Part shown: one piece after another, positions 1 to 5,729 of the stretch | Layout: the number at the start of each line of letters is the position of its first letter | Position numbering within the stretch: position 1 is the first letter of the stretch | Assembly (NCBI RefSeq): GCF_002432345.1 | Contig: NZ_DJDT01000013.1 | Coordinates: 1 to 8,055 of the forward strand | Direction of reading: 5' to 3' | Length of the DNA stretch: 8,055 nucleotides | Source of the DNA: Pedobacter sp. UBA5917 | Lineage (GTDB): Bacteria > Bacteroidota > Bacteroidia > Sphingobacteriales > Sphingobacteriaceae | Position numbers and translations under genes: made by a program | Notes under the pieces: generated by a model | Databases searched by the model: none | Told to the model about the DNA's origin: nothing | The model's input: only the letters and a program-made list of their open reading frames with translations

Positions 1-873
1 GCACACATGGGAGCCGTTGGCGGTCAGATAGAACCTTATTACCTGAGTAAGGTAATGGGCACTAGTACCTGCGATATCCTGGTGGCCCCTAATGAAGATT
101 TACATGGAAAACTGATCAATGGTATCTGCGGACAGGTAAATGGATCGGTTATCCCGGGAATGGCAGGTTTAGAGGCCGGACAATCTGCCTTTGGCGACGT
201 ATATGCCTGGTTTAAAAACTTAATCAGCTGGCCATTAAATCATCTGTTAACCGAATCTAACCTGATTGATGAAGCAACAGCAATTGCTTTGAAGGCTGAA
301 CTGGAAGGCAAAATCATTGCAAACCTAAGCAAACAGGCCGAAGCTTTAGAAGATGATGATTATGCTGAGCTGGCAATAGATTGGTTAAACGGCAGAAGAA
401 CGCCCGATGCCAACCAGGAGCTTAAAGGCGCCATTACGGGCTTAGGTTTAGGTACCGATGCACCGCGTTTTTTCCGTGCATTAGCAGCTGCAACCTGTTT
501 TGGGGCCAAGGCCATTGTAGATCGTTTTAAAGAACAGGGCATGCCGGTAAAAGGAATCATCGGTATCGGTGGCGTAGCTAAGAAGTCGCCATACATTATG
601 CAGATGATGGCCGATGTACTCGAAATGCCGATCAGGATCCACCGTTTCGAACATACCTGTGCCTTGGGTGCTGCCATGTTTGCAGCAGTTACCGCTGGTA
701 TATACCCAAATATCGAAGCAGCAATGGTTGCCATGGGTACCGGTTTCGAAAAAGAATATCAACCCAATATCAAAAAACAAAAGCTTTACCGTCAGCATTA
801 TCAGCAATATTTGGGATTGGGCCGGTATCTGGAGAAATATAATAAAAAAGAAGTTAAACCTTATTTATCATGA
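1..873 (+). CDS. araB: Ribulokinase, C-terminal half (5' end outside window)
   Basis: Cytoplasmic FGGY-family sugar kinase that phosphorylates L-ribulose to L-ribulose-5-phosphate with ATP. The frame is open from base 1 (Ala-His before the first Met codon at 7), so that Met is internal and the gene starts upstream. About 290 residues are present; the family is usually about 560, so roughly half is missing only because of the window edge. Visible marks are the segment WLNGRRTPDANQELKGAITG, typical of ribulokinases rather than xylulo- or glycerol kinases, and the FGGY C-terminal nucleotide-binding stretch with GIGGVAKKSPYIMQMMADVL, followed by a GAAMFAAVTAG helix. The stop codon overlaps the araD start as ATGA, which indicates translational coupling. 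The identity is well supported by these motifs and by the araD and araA neighbours. Its promoter and regulator are not in the window. Confidence 0.95.
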   Translation, partial: AHMGAVGGQIEPYYLSKVMGTSTCDILVAPNEDLHGKLINGICGQVNGSVIPGMAGLEAGQSAFGDVYAWFKNLISWPLNHLLTESNLIDEATAIALKAELEGKIIANLSKQAEALEDDDYAELAIDWLNGRRTPDANQELKGAITGLGLGTDAPRFFRALAAATCFGAKAIVDRFKEQGMPVKGIIGIGGVAKKSPYIMQMMADVLEMPIRIHRFEHTCALGAAMFAAVTAGIYPNIEAAMVAMGTGFEKEYQPNIKKQKLYRQHYQQYLGLGRYLEKYNKKEVKPYLS

Positions 874-1583
874 GCAATTATCAGGATATAAAAGAACAGG
901 CATATCAGGCCAATATGCAATTGCCAAAATTGGGCCTGGTGTTATTTACTTTCGGTAATGTAAGTGCTGCCGACCGTTCTAAAGGTGTTTTCGCCATTAA
1001 ACCAAGTGGTGTACCTTATGATGATTTATCGGTAAATGACATGGTAATTGTGGATTTTGAGGGTAATACCGTTGAAGGCAATTTACGCCCCTCATCCGAT
1101 ACCAAAACGCACGCGGTTTTATACAAACATTGGGAGGATATCGGCGGGATTGTACATACCCACTCTACTTACGGCACAGCCTGGGCACAGGCACAAAGCG
1201 CGATCCCTATTTTTGGAACCACACATGCAGATCATTTAACAGTTGATATTCCCTGCGCCGCACCAATGGATGATGCGATGATAAAAGGAAATTATGAATA
1301 CGAAACAGGCTTCCAGATCATGAACCATTTTAAAGATCTGGGTTTGAGTTACAAAGAAGTGGAAATGGTTTTAGTAGGAAACCATGCGCCTTTTACCTGG
1401 GGCAAAACAGCTGAAAAAGCAGTTTATAACAGTGCAGTATTGGAAACTGTGGCACAAATGGCCTGGTTAACACAGCAGATTAATCCACAGGTATCGAAGC
1501 TGAAAGATTCGTTGATAGAGAAACATTATCAGCGCAAACATGGCGATGGCGCGTATTATGGACAGGACAAGATTAGTCCCTAG
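870..1583 (+). CDS. araD: L-ribulose-5-phosphate 4-epimerase
   Basis: Class II aldolase-fold, metal-dependent cytoplasmic enzyme that interconverts L-ribulose-5-phosphate and D-xylulose-5-phosphate, passing arabinose carbon into the pentose phosphate pathway. It has 237 residues; E. coli AraD has 231. Zinc ligands are visible as His96 and His98 in the HTHS motif and His172 in GNHAPFTWG. Asp121 in TTHADH and Tyr230 in HGDGAYYGQ match the proposed acid/base pair of the E. coli enzyme. The phosphate-binding regions GNVSAAD (29-35) and SSDTKTH (75-81) are present. The start is fixed by the 4-bp overlap with araB. The stop codon lies inside a heptanucleotide tandem repeat, so the last two codons (Ser-Pro) and the TAG are written in repeat sequence. 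L-fuculose-phosphate aldolase and related class II aldolases are less likely given the context and the YYGQ ending. Confidence 0.96.
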   Translation: MSNYQDIKEQAYQANMQLPKLGLVLFTFGNVSAADRSKGVFAIKPSGVPYDDLSVNDMVIVDFEGNTVEGNLRPSSDTKTHAVLYKHWEDIGGIVHTHSTYGTAWAQAQSAIPIFGTTHADHLTVDIPCAAPMDDAMIKGNYEYETGFQIMNHFKDLGLSYKEVEMVLVGNHAPFTWGKTAEKAVYNSAVLETVAQMAWLTQQINPQVSKLKDSLIEKHYQRKHGDGAYYGQDKISP

Positions 1584-1615
1584 TCCCTAGTCCTGAGTCT
1601 GAAGTCTTTAGTCTG
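1574..1615 (+). repeat. Degenerate 7-bp tandem repeat (six units) over the araD stop
   Basis: Six consecutive heptamers fit the pattern nAGTCnn: TAGTCCC twice, then TAGTCCT, GAGTCTG, AAGTCTT and TAGTCTG. The AGTC core is invariant in all six units. The array starts within the last codons of araD and supplies its TAG stop at 1581-1583. It is a short simple-sequence array with a fixed core, seen directly; its function is unknown. Confidence 0.85.
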
Positions 1616-1652
1616 GAAGCAAAGAAAACTCACAGGTTTCTCCAGCTCATCG

Positions 1653-1680
1653 CGTCATCCTGAATTTATTTCAGGATCTT
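1653..1680. repeat. Single-hairpin REP-like element (half copy)
   Basis: A perfect 8-bp stem (ATCCTGAA at 1657-1664 with TTCAGGAT at 1670-1677) encloses the loop TTTAT, preceded by CGTC. The 28-base unit is the same as the left half of the element at 5661-5722, differing at two positions that pair with each other (C1659/G1675 here, G5667/C5683 there). The right half (second hairpin and ATGACG end) is absent here. There is no following T-tract, so it is not an obvious intrinsic terminator. Confidence 0.8.
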
Positions 1681-1712
1681 ATCGCCAAGACTAAATATAG
1701 CCATAGTTTAAC

Positions 1713-1731
1713 GTTTGGTGGCTCACCAAAC
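1713..1731. other. Hairpin in the araD-araA gap, possible weak terminator
   Basis: The arms GTTTGGTG (1713-1720) and CACCAAAC (1724-1731) are perfectly complementary around a 3-base loop. The following AATTTTAAG gives only a poor U-tract on the + strand, so this could be a weak terminator or a processing site after araBD, or another small repeat. The structure is seen directly; the role is inference. Confidence 0.4.
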
Positions 1732-1806
1732 AATTTTAAGTAAATACTATAGATTAACATATTTTATAATCTGATTTGAAAAGCAATGGCAGTATCATTT
1801 CGGTTA

Positions 1807-1876
1807 TTGCAGTCCCGCCCCCGCTTCTGCCGATTGAAAAAATCGGCATCCCGCTACGGTCGGGTTTAGCTGGCAA
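1807..1876. repeat. GC-rich palindromic repeat candidate
   Basis: This GC-rich patch lies in an otherwise AT-rich gap. Its core is an 8-bp hairpin, TGCCGATT (1828-1835) with AATCGGCA (1841-1848) around GAAAA. It is flanked by CCCG (1850-1853) pairing with CGGG (1861-1864), and by outer TTGC / GCAA ends. The layout resembles a clustered palindromic intergenic repeat; no second copy occurs in the window, so repeat status is inferred from structure and composition. Confidence 0.5.
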
Positions 1877-1932
1877 CTATTGTTCTGCTATTTAAAGAAA
1901 AACCTGTATGGTTTAAAATAAACAAATAACAT

Positions 1933-1958
1933 TTCGGTCTGTGAGGATACAGGCCGAA
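1933..1958 (+). promoter_or_regulatory. Hairpin in the araA leader
   Basis: TTCGGTCTGT (1933-1942) pairs with ACAGGCCGAA (1949-1958) over ten positions with one G-U wobble, leaving the 6-base loop GAGGAT. It ends 23 bases before the araA ATG and is followed by A-rich sequence rather than a T-tract, so it is not a terminator. It could affect translation initiation or mRNA stability of araA, or be an operator-like inverted repeat. The structure is directly visible; any regulatory function is inference. Confidence 0.45.
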
Positions 1959-1981
1959 GAAAAAAATAAAACAACATCATC

Positions 1982-3472
1982 ATGATAGATTTAAAAAAAT
2001 TAGAGGTTTGGTTTATTACAGGTACACAACATTTGTACGGCGAAGAAACTTTAAAACAAGTGGCAGCACATGCCAGGGAGGTAGCTGATTCGTTAAACCA
2101 GAATGGAAATATCTCGGTTTCGGTGGTTTATAAACCAATCGTGAAAACAACTGAAGAGATTTTTGAAACTTTGCAACAGGCCAATATCGATAAAAACTGT
2201 ATCGGGGTAATTACCTGGATGCATACTTTCTCTCCCGCAAAAATGTGGATCAGGGGTTTAAATGTATTACAGAAACCTTTATTGCATTTGCATACGCAGT
2301 TTAACCGCGATATTCCCTGGAATAGCATCGATATGGATTTCATGAACCTGAACCAAAGCGCACATGGCGACCGTGAATTTGGTTTTATGGTTACCCGTAT
2401 GCGTAAAGACCGTAAAGTGGTGGTTGGGCATTGGCAGGATGAAGAAGTGGCAAAACAGATCGACACATGGAGCCGGGCTGCTGCCGGATGGAACGATTGG
2501 CAAGGTGCAAAATTTGTCCGCTTTGGCGATAACATGCGTTTTGTTGCGGTAACCGACGGTGATAAAGTAGAAGCCGAAATGAAATTTGGTTTCTCTGTAA
2601 ATACCTATGGTATAGGAGACTTAGTGGCTGTAATTAATGAAGTAAGTGAAGGGGCAATTCAGGCTTTATTAAAAGAATACGAAGAAACTTATGAAATGGC
2701 TGCAGACTTAAAAGTTGGTGGCGCCAGACATTCATCTGTTTACGAAGCCGCTAAAATAGAACTGGGTTTGAGAAAGTTTTTGGAAGAAGGTGGCTTTAAA
2801 GGTTTCTCCGATACGTTTGAAGACCTGCATGGCATGATCCAGTTACCAGGCATAGCAGCTCAGCGTTTAATGGCCGATGGTTATGGATTTGCGGGTGAAG
2901 GCGATTGGAAAACAGCCGCTTTGGTACGTGCCTGTAAGGTGATGGGCGCTGGTTTGCCTGGTGGAAATGCTTTTATGGAAGATTATACCTATCATTTTGA
3001 TCCTGCCAATTCAATGGTGCTGGGTTCGCACATGCTCGAGGTTGATGCTTCTTTAGCCAGCGGTAAAGCCAGTTTGGAAGTTCATCCATTAGGTATAGGC
3101 GGTAAAGCCGATCCGGCACGTTTGGTTTTTAATGTATCCGGTGGCGATGCCCTAAATGCATCTTTAATTGATATGGGAAATCGTTTCCGCTTGTTGGTTA
3201 ACGAAGTAAGCGCTGTTGAAGCTGAGCATGATTTACCTCATTTGCCCGTTGCACGTGTACTCTGGAAACCATTACCAGATATGAAAACGGGTTGTGCAGC
3301 ATGGATTTATGCCGGTGGGGCGCACCATACCGCTTACAGTCAGAATTTAACAACGGAACACTTATTGGATTTTGCAAATATTGCAGGGCTGGAATATGTG
3401 AATATAGGTACGGAGACAAAAATAAACCAGTTCAGAAATGAACTGCATTGGAATGAGGTTTTTTATAAATAG
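1982..3472 (+). CDS. araA: L-arabinose isomerase
   Basis: Cytoplasmic Mn2+-dependent isomerase converting L-arabinose to L-ribulose, the first step of the pathway that AraB and AraD complete. It has 496 residues against 500 in E. coli, so it is full length. The metal ligands fall at the same numbers as in the E. coli enzyme: Glu306 (GEGDWK), Glu333 (FMEDYTYH) and His350 (GSHMLEV), with the last ligand at His448/His449 in GGAHHTAYS. Other family signatures are FITGTQHLYG near the N-terminus, WMHTFSPAKMWI (79-90) and HLHTQFNRDIPW (102-113). The ATG at 1982 gives the expected N-terminus (MIDLKKLEVWFITG). The leader is A-rich with no clear Shine-Dalgarno sequence, as is common in Bacteroidota. 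It lies 398 bp after araD, so it may use its own promoter, though I found no convincing TAnnTTTG box. A strong terminator follows it. Confidence 0.98.
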   Translation: MIDLKKLEVWFITGTQHLYGEETLKQVAAHAREVADSLNQNGNISVSVVYKPIVKTTEEIFETLQQANIDKNCIGVITWMHTFSPAKMWIRGLNVLQKPLLHLHTQFNRDIPWNSIDMDFMNLNQSAHGDREFGFMVTRMRKDRKVVVGHWQDEEVAKQIDTWSRAAAGWNDWQGAKFVRFGDNMRFVAVTDGDKVEAEMKFGFSVNTYGIGDLVAVINEVSEGAIQALLKEYEETYEMAADLKVGGARHSSVYEAAKIELGLRKFLEEGGFKGFSDTFEDLHGMIQLPGIAAQRLMADGYGFAGEGDWKTAALVRACKVMGAGLPGGNAFMEDYTYHFDPANSMVLGSHMLEVDASLASGKASLEVHPLGIGGKADPARLVFNVSGGDALNASLIDMGNRFRLLVNEVSAVEAEHDLPHLPVARVLWKPLPDMKTGCAAWIYAGGAHHTAYSQNLTTEHLLDFANIAGLEYVNIGTETKINQFRNELHWNEVFYK

Positions 3473-3497
3473 TTTTAGTGACTAATACCACATCCGG

Positions 3498-3529
3498 AAG
3501 CCGATAATTTAAAAATTATCGGCTTTTTT
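3498..3529 (+). terminator. Intrinsic terminator after araA
   Basis: A perfect 13-bp self-complementary stem (3498-3510 with 3513-3525; core AGCCGATAATTT / AAATTATCGGCT) is followed by a run of six T (3524-3529). It starts 26 bases after the araA stop. The minus-strand side lacks a T-tract, so it should act mainly on araA transcription. Confidence 0.9.
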
Positions 3530-3556
3530 GTTCTCAACAAAATCTTGTTATATAGT

Positions 3557-3638
3557 CGTCATTTCTACTGGAGTGCAACGAAATGGAGAAATCTATTTAT
3601 AGATCTCTCCACTGCACTGCATTCCGGTCGAGATGACG
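3557..3638. repeat. 82-bp palindromic REP-like element at the convergent junction
   Basis: Two 38-bp arms (3557-3594 and 3601-3638) flank the 6-base centre ATTTAT. The arms match at 29 of 38 positions when one is reverse-complemented, and several mismatches would be G-U pairs in RNA. The ends are CGTCAT and ATGACG, the same as those of the otherwise different element at 5661-5722. I recall similar sequences as common intergenic repeats in Pedobacter-like genomes, but cannot check that here. It lies between the araA terminator and the end of the opposing dehydrogenase gene and could help block read-through from either side. Confidence 0.8.
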
Positions 3639-3664
3639 GTACTTTTCAAAAGTTATCTGAGTAA

Positions 3665-4678
3665 CTACATACTTACCATCGCTTTAATCACGCCATTTTT
3701 GGGATAAAGCCAATTTTTAAACTCCTCTTTTACCTCTTCAAATTGCACCTTGTGTGTAATATAGTTAGTTGGGTTTACCAAACCAGCCTTCATTGATTTA
3801 ATTACATGTTCGAAATCCTCAATTGTGGCATTTCTGCTGCTCATTAAGGTCGATTCCCTTTTGTGAAATTCGGGGTGGTTAAAAATTAAATCGCCTTTCT
3901 GGAGCCCGATCAGCACAAATCTTGCGCCATGGGCCATATAATTAATGGCATTGTTAATGGCTTTTTGATTACCTGTAGCATCAATAACCACTGTAGGCAT
4001 ATCGCCATTGGTAATATTGCTTAATTGTTCGGCAACATCCGAATGAAGCGCATTTACGATATGGGCAACCTTTAATTTCTCTTTACAAAAAGCCAATCGA
4101 TCTTCGTTAATATCCAAAGCAATCACATTTGCGCCAGCAATGCGGGCAAATTCCATAGTGCCTAAACCTATCGGACCTGCACCAATAACCAAAACAAATT
4201 CGCCAGGTTGAACATCGGCCCTGCGTACACCGTGCGCACCTATGGCCAAAGGTTCAACCAATGCCAGTTCATCAAAACTTAATCCTTCGCCATGTAAAAG
4301 TGTTTTTGAAGGCACCTGGAGATATTCGCGCATACCGCCATCAACATGTACGCCACAAACCTGCATTTTTACACAACAATTAGGTTTATTCATACGGCAT
4401 GCGATGCATTCGCCACAGTTGAAATATGGAATAAATGTAACAGCCTCTCCTATTTTAAAGCCATCTGCTCCATCAGCCTCTACCAATTCGGCAGATAATT
4501 CGTGCCCTAAAATCCGGGGGTAATTAAAAAAGGGTTGCGTACCTTCAAAAGCATGTAAATCTGTTCCGCAGATACCGATTCTTTTGATTTTTATAATGGA
4601 ATGGTCTTTTTTTAATTGCGGCTTTTCAGTTTCCGAGTATTCGAAGGTTCCGGGAGTTGTACAGGTAAGGGTTTTCAT
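3665..4678 (-). CDS. Zinc-dependent medium-chain dehydrogenase, RspB / L-galactonate 5-dehydrogenase-like
   Basis: Cytoplasmic NAD(P)-dependent alcohol dehydrogenase of the MDR superfamily, 337 residues, full length for the RspB / LgoD-like group (about 340). The catalytic zinc site is visible as Cys37 (GICGTDLH), His59-Glu60 (GHE) and Glu142 (VEPLAIGAHG). The structural zinc site is Cys88, Cys91, Cys94 and Cys102 (C-x2-C-x2-C-x7-C). The Rossmann glycine motif GAGPIG is at 166-171, and Asp189 at the end of the second strand suggests NAD over NADP. The substrate is probably a sugar acid or polyol: related enzymes oxidise L-galactonate, L-gulonate or L-idonate at C5. Being downstream of an L-fucose-dehydrogenase-like SDR and a GH95-like glycosidase supports an aldonate substrate such as L-galactonate or L-fuconate. 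The ATG at 4678 is the natural start, with A-rich upstream sequence. The 172-bp gap to the SDR gene is filled by a tandem repeat. The family is certain, the substrate is not. Confidence 0.85.
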   Translation of the reverse strand: MKTLTCTTPGTFEYSETEKPQLKKDHSIIKIKRIGICGTDLHAFEGTQPFFNYPRILGHELSAELVEADGADGFKIGEAVTFIPYFNCGECIACRMNKPNCCVKMQVCGVHVDGGMREYLQVPSKTLLHGEGLSFDELALVEPLAIGAHGVRRADVQPGEFVLVIGAGPIGLGTMEFARIAGANVIALDINEDRLAFCKEKLKVAHIVNALHSDVAEQLSNITNGDMPTVVIDATGNQKAINNAINYMAHGARFVLIGLQKGDLIFNHPEFHKRESTLMSSRNATIEDFEHVIKSMKAGLVNPTNYITHKVQFEEVKEEFKNWLYPKNGVIKAMVSM

Positions 4679-4686
4679 TTTAATGG

Positions 4687-4836
4687 TTAACTGGATTGTT
4701 AAATAGTTGTATGGTTACATTGTTGGGTGTAGGCCATTAACTGGATTGCTAAATTGTTGTATTGCCACTTTGCTGAGTGCAAAGCGTTAATTTTATTGTT
4801 AAAGTGTTGTATCGTCAACTGTAAACTGCTAATTGA
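4687..4836. repeat. Three degenerate 50-bp tandem repeats
   Basis: Three adjacent units of exactly 50 bp start at 4687, 4737 and 4787, each with TTAA. Units 1 and 2 match at 37 of 50 positions. Unit 3 matches each of them at 24 of the first 31 and then diverges. The best-kept part is TTAACTGGATTGTTAAA followed by GTTGTAT. The array fills nearly the whole space between the SDR stop and the zinc dehydrogenase start, so it sits in the leader of the latter if the genes are co-transcribed. It has no CRISPR-like spacing and no coding potential that I can see. Confidence 0.75.
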
Positions 4837-4850
4837 TAACTGCCAACTGA

Positions 4851-5639
4851 TTATGCGTTCGCTAAAGCCCTATCTAAATGTACATAACCGCCATCAACAT
4901 GGATAATCTGTCCGGTGGTGTGGCTCGATTTGTTCGACATTAAAAAGGCCGTCATGTTGGCGATTTCTTCGGCAGTGGTCATCCGGTTTTCCAATGGGAT
5001 TTTTGAGGTAATTTCTTTCAGTTTTTCTGTTGCATCATCAAGGGTTTCTATCCAGGTTTCGTAGGCAGGTGTCCAGCATTCGGCAACAACTACTGCATTT
5101 ACACGGATACCATATTTTAATAATTCAACGGCCCACTCGCGGGTTAAAGCATTTCTGCCACCATTTGCAGCAGCATAAGCAGATGTATTTCCCTGTCCGG
5201 TTTCTGCTGTTTTTGAAGTGATGTTTACGATTGCACCTTTACTTTTAATCAACTCTGGTAAGGCATAATGTGCCATTAAATAATAGTGGACTACATTTTT
5301 GTGCAAAGAAGCCATAAAATCCTTGTAATTTCCGCTTTCTAAACCAACTCCATCGTTAACGCCGGCATTGTTTACCAGGCCATCTATCCTGCCAAACTTA
5401 GCGATGATTTCGGTAACCACTTTTTCGCAATCTTCCGGATTGGAAAGTTCTGCCACAAATTGTGCTGCATGTTTGCCCAGCGCTGTAATTTCATCAACTA
5501 CCTTTTGGTTATCTTCTGCTTTTCTGCCAACAATTACAGCAATGGCATCTTCTTTGGCGAATACTTCTGCAATACTGCGGCCAATGCCTTTTGCAGCGCC
5601 GGTAATGATGATCACTTTTTCTTTTAACTGTAAATCCAT
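4851..5639 (-). CDS. SDR oxidoreductase resembling L-fucose dehydrogenase, catalytic Lys replaced by Asn
   Basis: Classical short-chain dehydrogenase of 262 residues, cytoplasmic. The N-terminal Rossmann motif is TGAAKGIG (13-20), NNAG is at 90-93, the active-site Asn is Asn115, catalytic Ser is Ser142 and catalytic Tyr is Tyr155. The segments GLVNNAGVND, ASLHKNVVHYYLMAHY, TSKTAETGQGNTSAY, ALTREWAV and the ending DGGYVHLDRALA closely resemble, from memory, the L-fucose dehydrogenase of Burkholderia multivorans and relatives, which oxidise L-fucose (also L-galactose and D-arabinose) at C1 to the lactone. The catalytic Lys of the YxxxK motif is Asn159 here (YAAAN; codon AAT at 5163-5165). Lys17 and Arg39 suggest NADP(H) preference. 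The ATG at 5639 gives a standard SDR N-terminus. It follows the glycosidase gene by 90 bp containing a REP-like element. SDR membership is certain; L-fucose/L-galactose specificity is likely; activity is in question because of Asn159. Confidence 0.82.
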   Translation of the reverse strand: MDLQLKEKVIIITGAAKGIGRSIAEVFAKEDAIAVIVGRKAEDNQKVVDEITALGKHAAQFVAELSNPEDCEKVVTEIIAKFGRIDGLVNNAGVNDGVGLESGNYKDFMASLHKNVVHYYLMAHYALPELIKSKGAIVNITSKTAETGQGNTSAYAAANGGRNALTREWAVELLKYGIRVNAVVVAECWTPAYETWIETLDDATEKLKEITSKIPLENRMTTAEEIANMTAFLMSNKSSHTTGQIIHVDGGYVHLDRALANA

Positions 5640-5660
5640 ATCTTTTTAATTTAAAGCATT

Positions 5661-5722
5661 CGTCATGCTGAATTTATTTCAGCATCTTTCTGGTTAGATC
5701 CTGAAACGAGTTCAGGATGACG
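5661..5722. repeat. Paired-hairpin REP-like element between glycosidase and SDR genes
   Basis: This 62-bp element has two perfect 8-bp hairpins in tandem. The first is ATGCTGAA (5665-5672) with TTCAGCAT (5678-5685) and loop TTTAT; the second is ATCCTGAA (5698-5705) with TTCAGGAT (5711-5718) and loop ACGAG. The outer ends CGTCAT and ATGACG are inverted repeats of each other. It fills most of the 90-bp gap inside a likely operon. By analogy with E. coli REP elements between operon genes, it could stabilise the upstream transcript or reduce downstream expression; that role is inference. Confidence 0.85.
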
Positions 5723-5729
5723 GCACTAA

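Noticed and set aside
7..9. ATG at 7 as the araB start
   Set aside because: The frame is open to base 1, and the resulting protein would lack the whole N-terminal half of a ribulokinase, so this Met is internal.
1751..1772. AGATTA-N10-TAATCT inverted repeat as an operator for araA
   Set aside because: The arms are only 6 bp of AT-rich sequence in an AT-rich gap, which is easily expected by chance, and I know no matching regulator motif.
1881..1916. Bacteroidota-type promoter (TTG ... TAnnTTTG) upstream of araA
   Set aside because: The best candidate, TATGGTTTA after an upstream TTG, does not match the -7 consensus and the spacing is too long.
2128..2535. Antisense open frame inside araA coding for a 135-residue protein
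   Set aside because: It lies opposite a full-length, motif-complete araA, has no recognisable domain and is a frame shadow.
3641..3653. ACTTTTCAAAAGT palindrome as a terminator for the zinc dehydrogenase
   Set aside because: The stem is six AT-rich pairs with a one-base loop and no T-tract on the minus strand, so it is too weak to call.
4687..4836. CRISPR-like array
   Set aside because: The 50-bp units are adjacent and degenerate, with no short identical repeats separated by unique spacers and no cas genes nearby.
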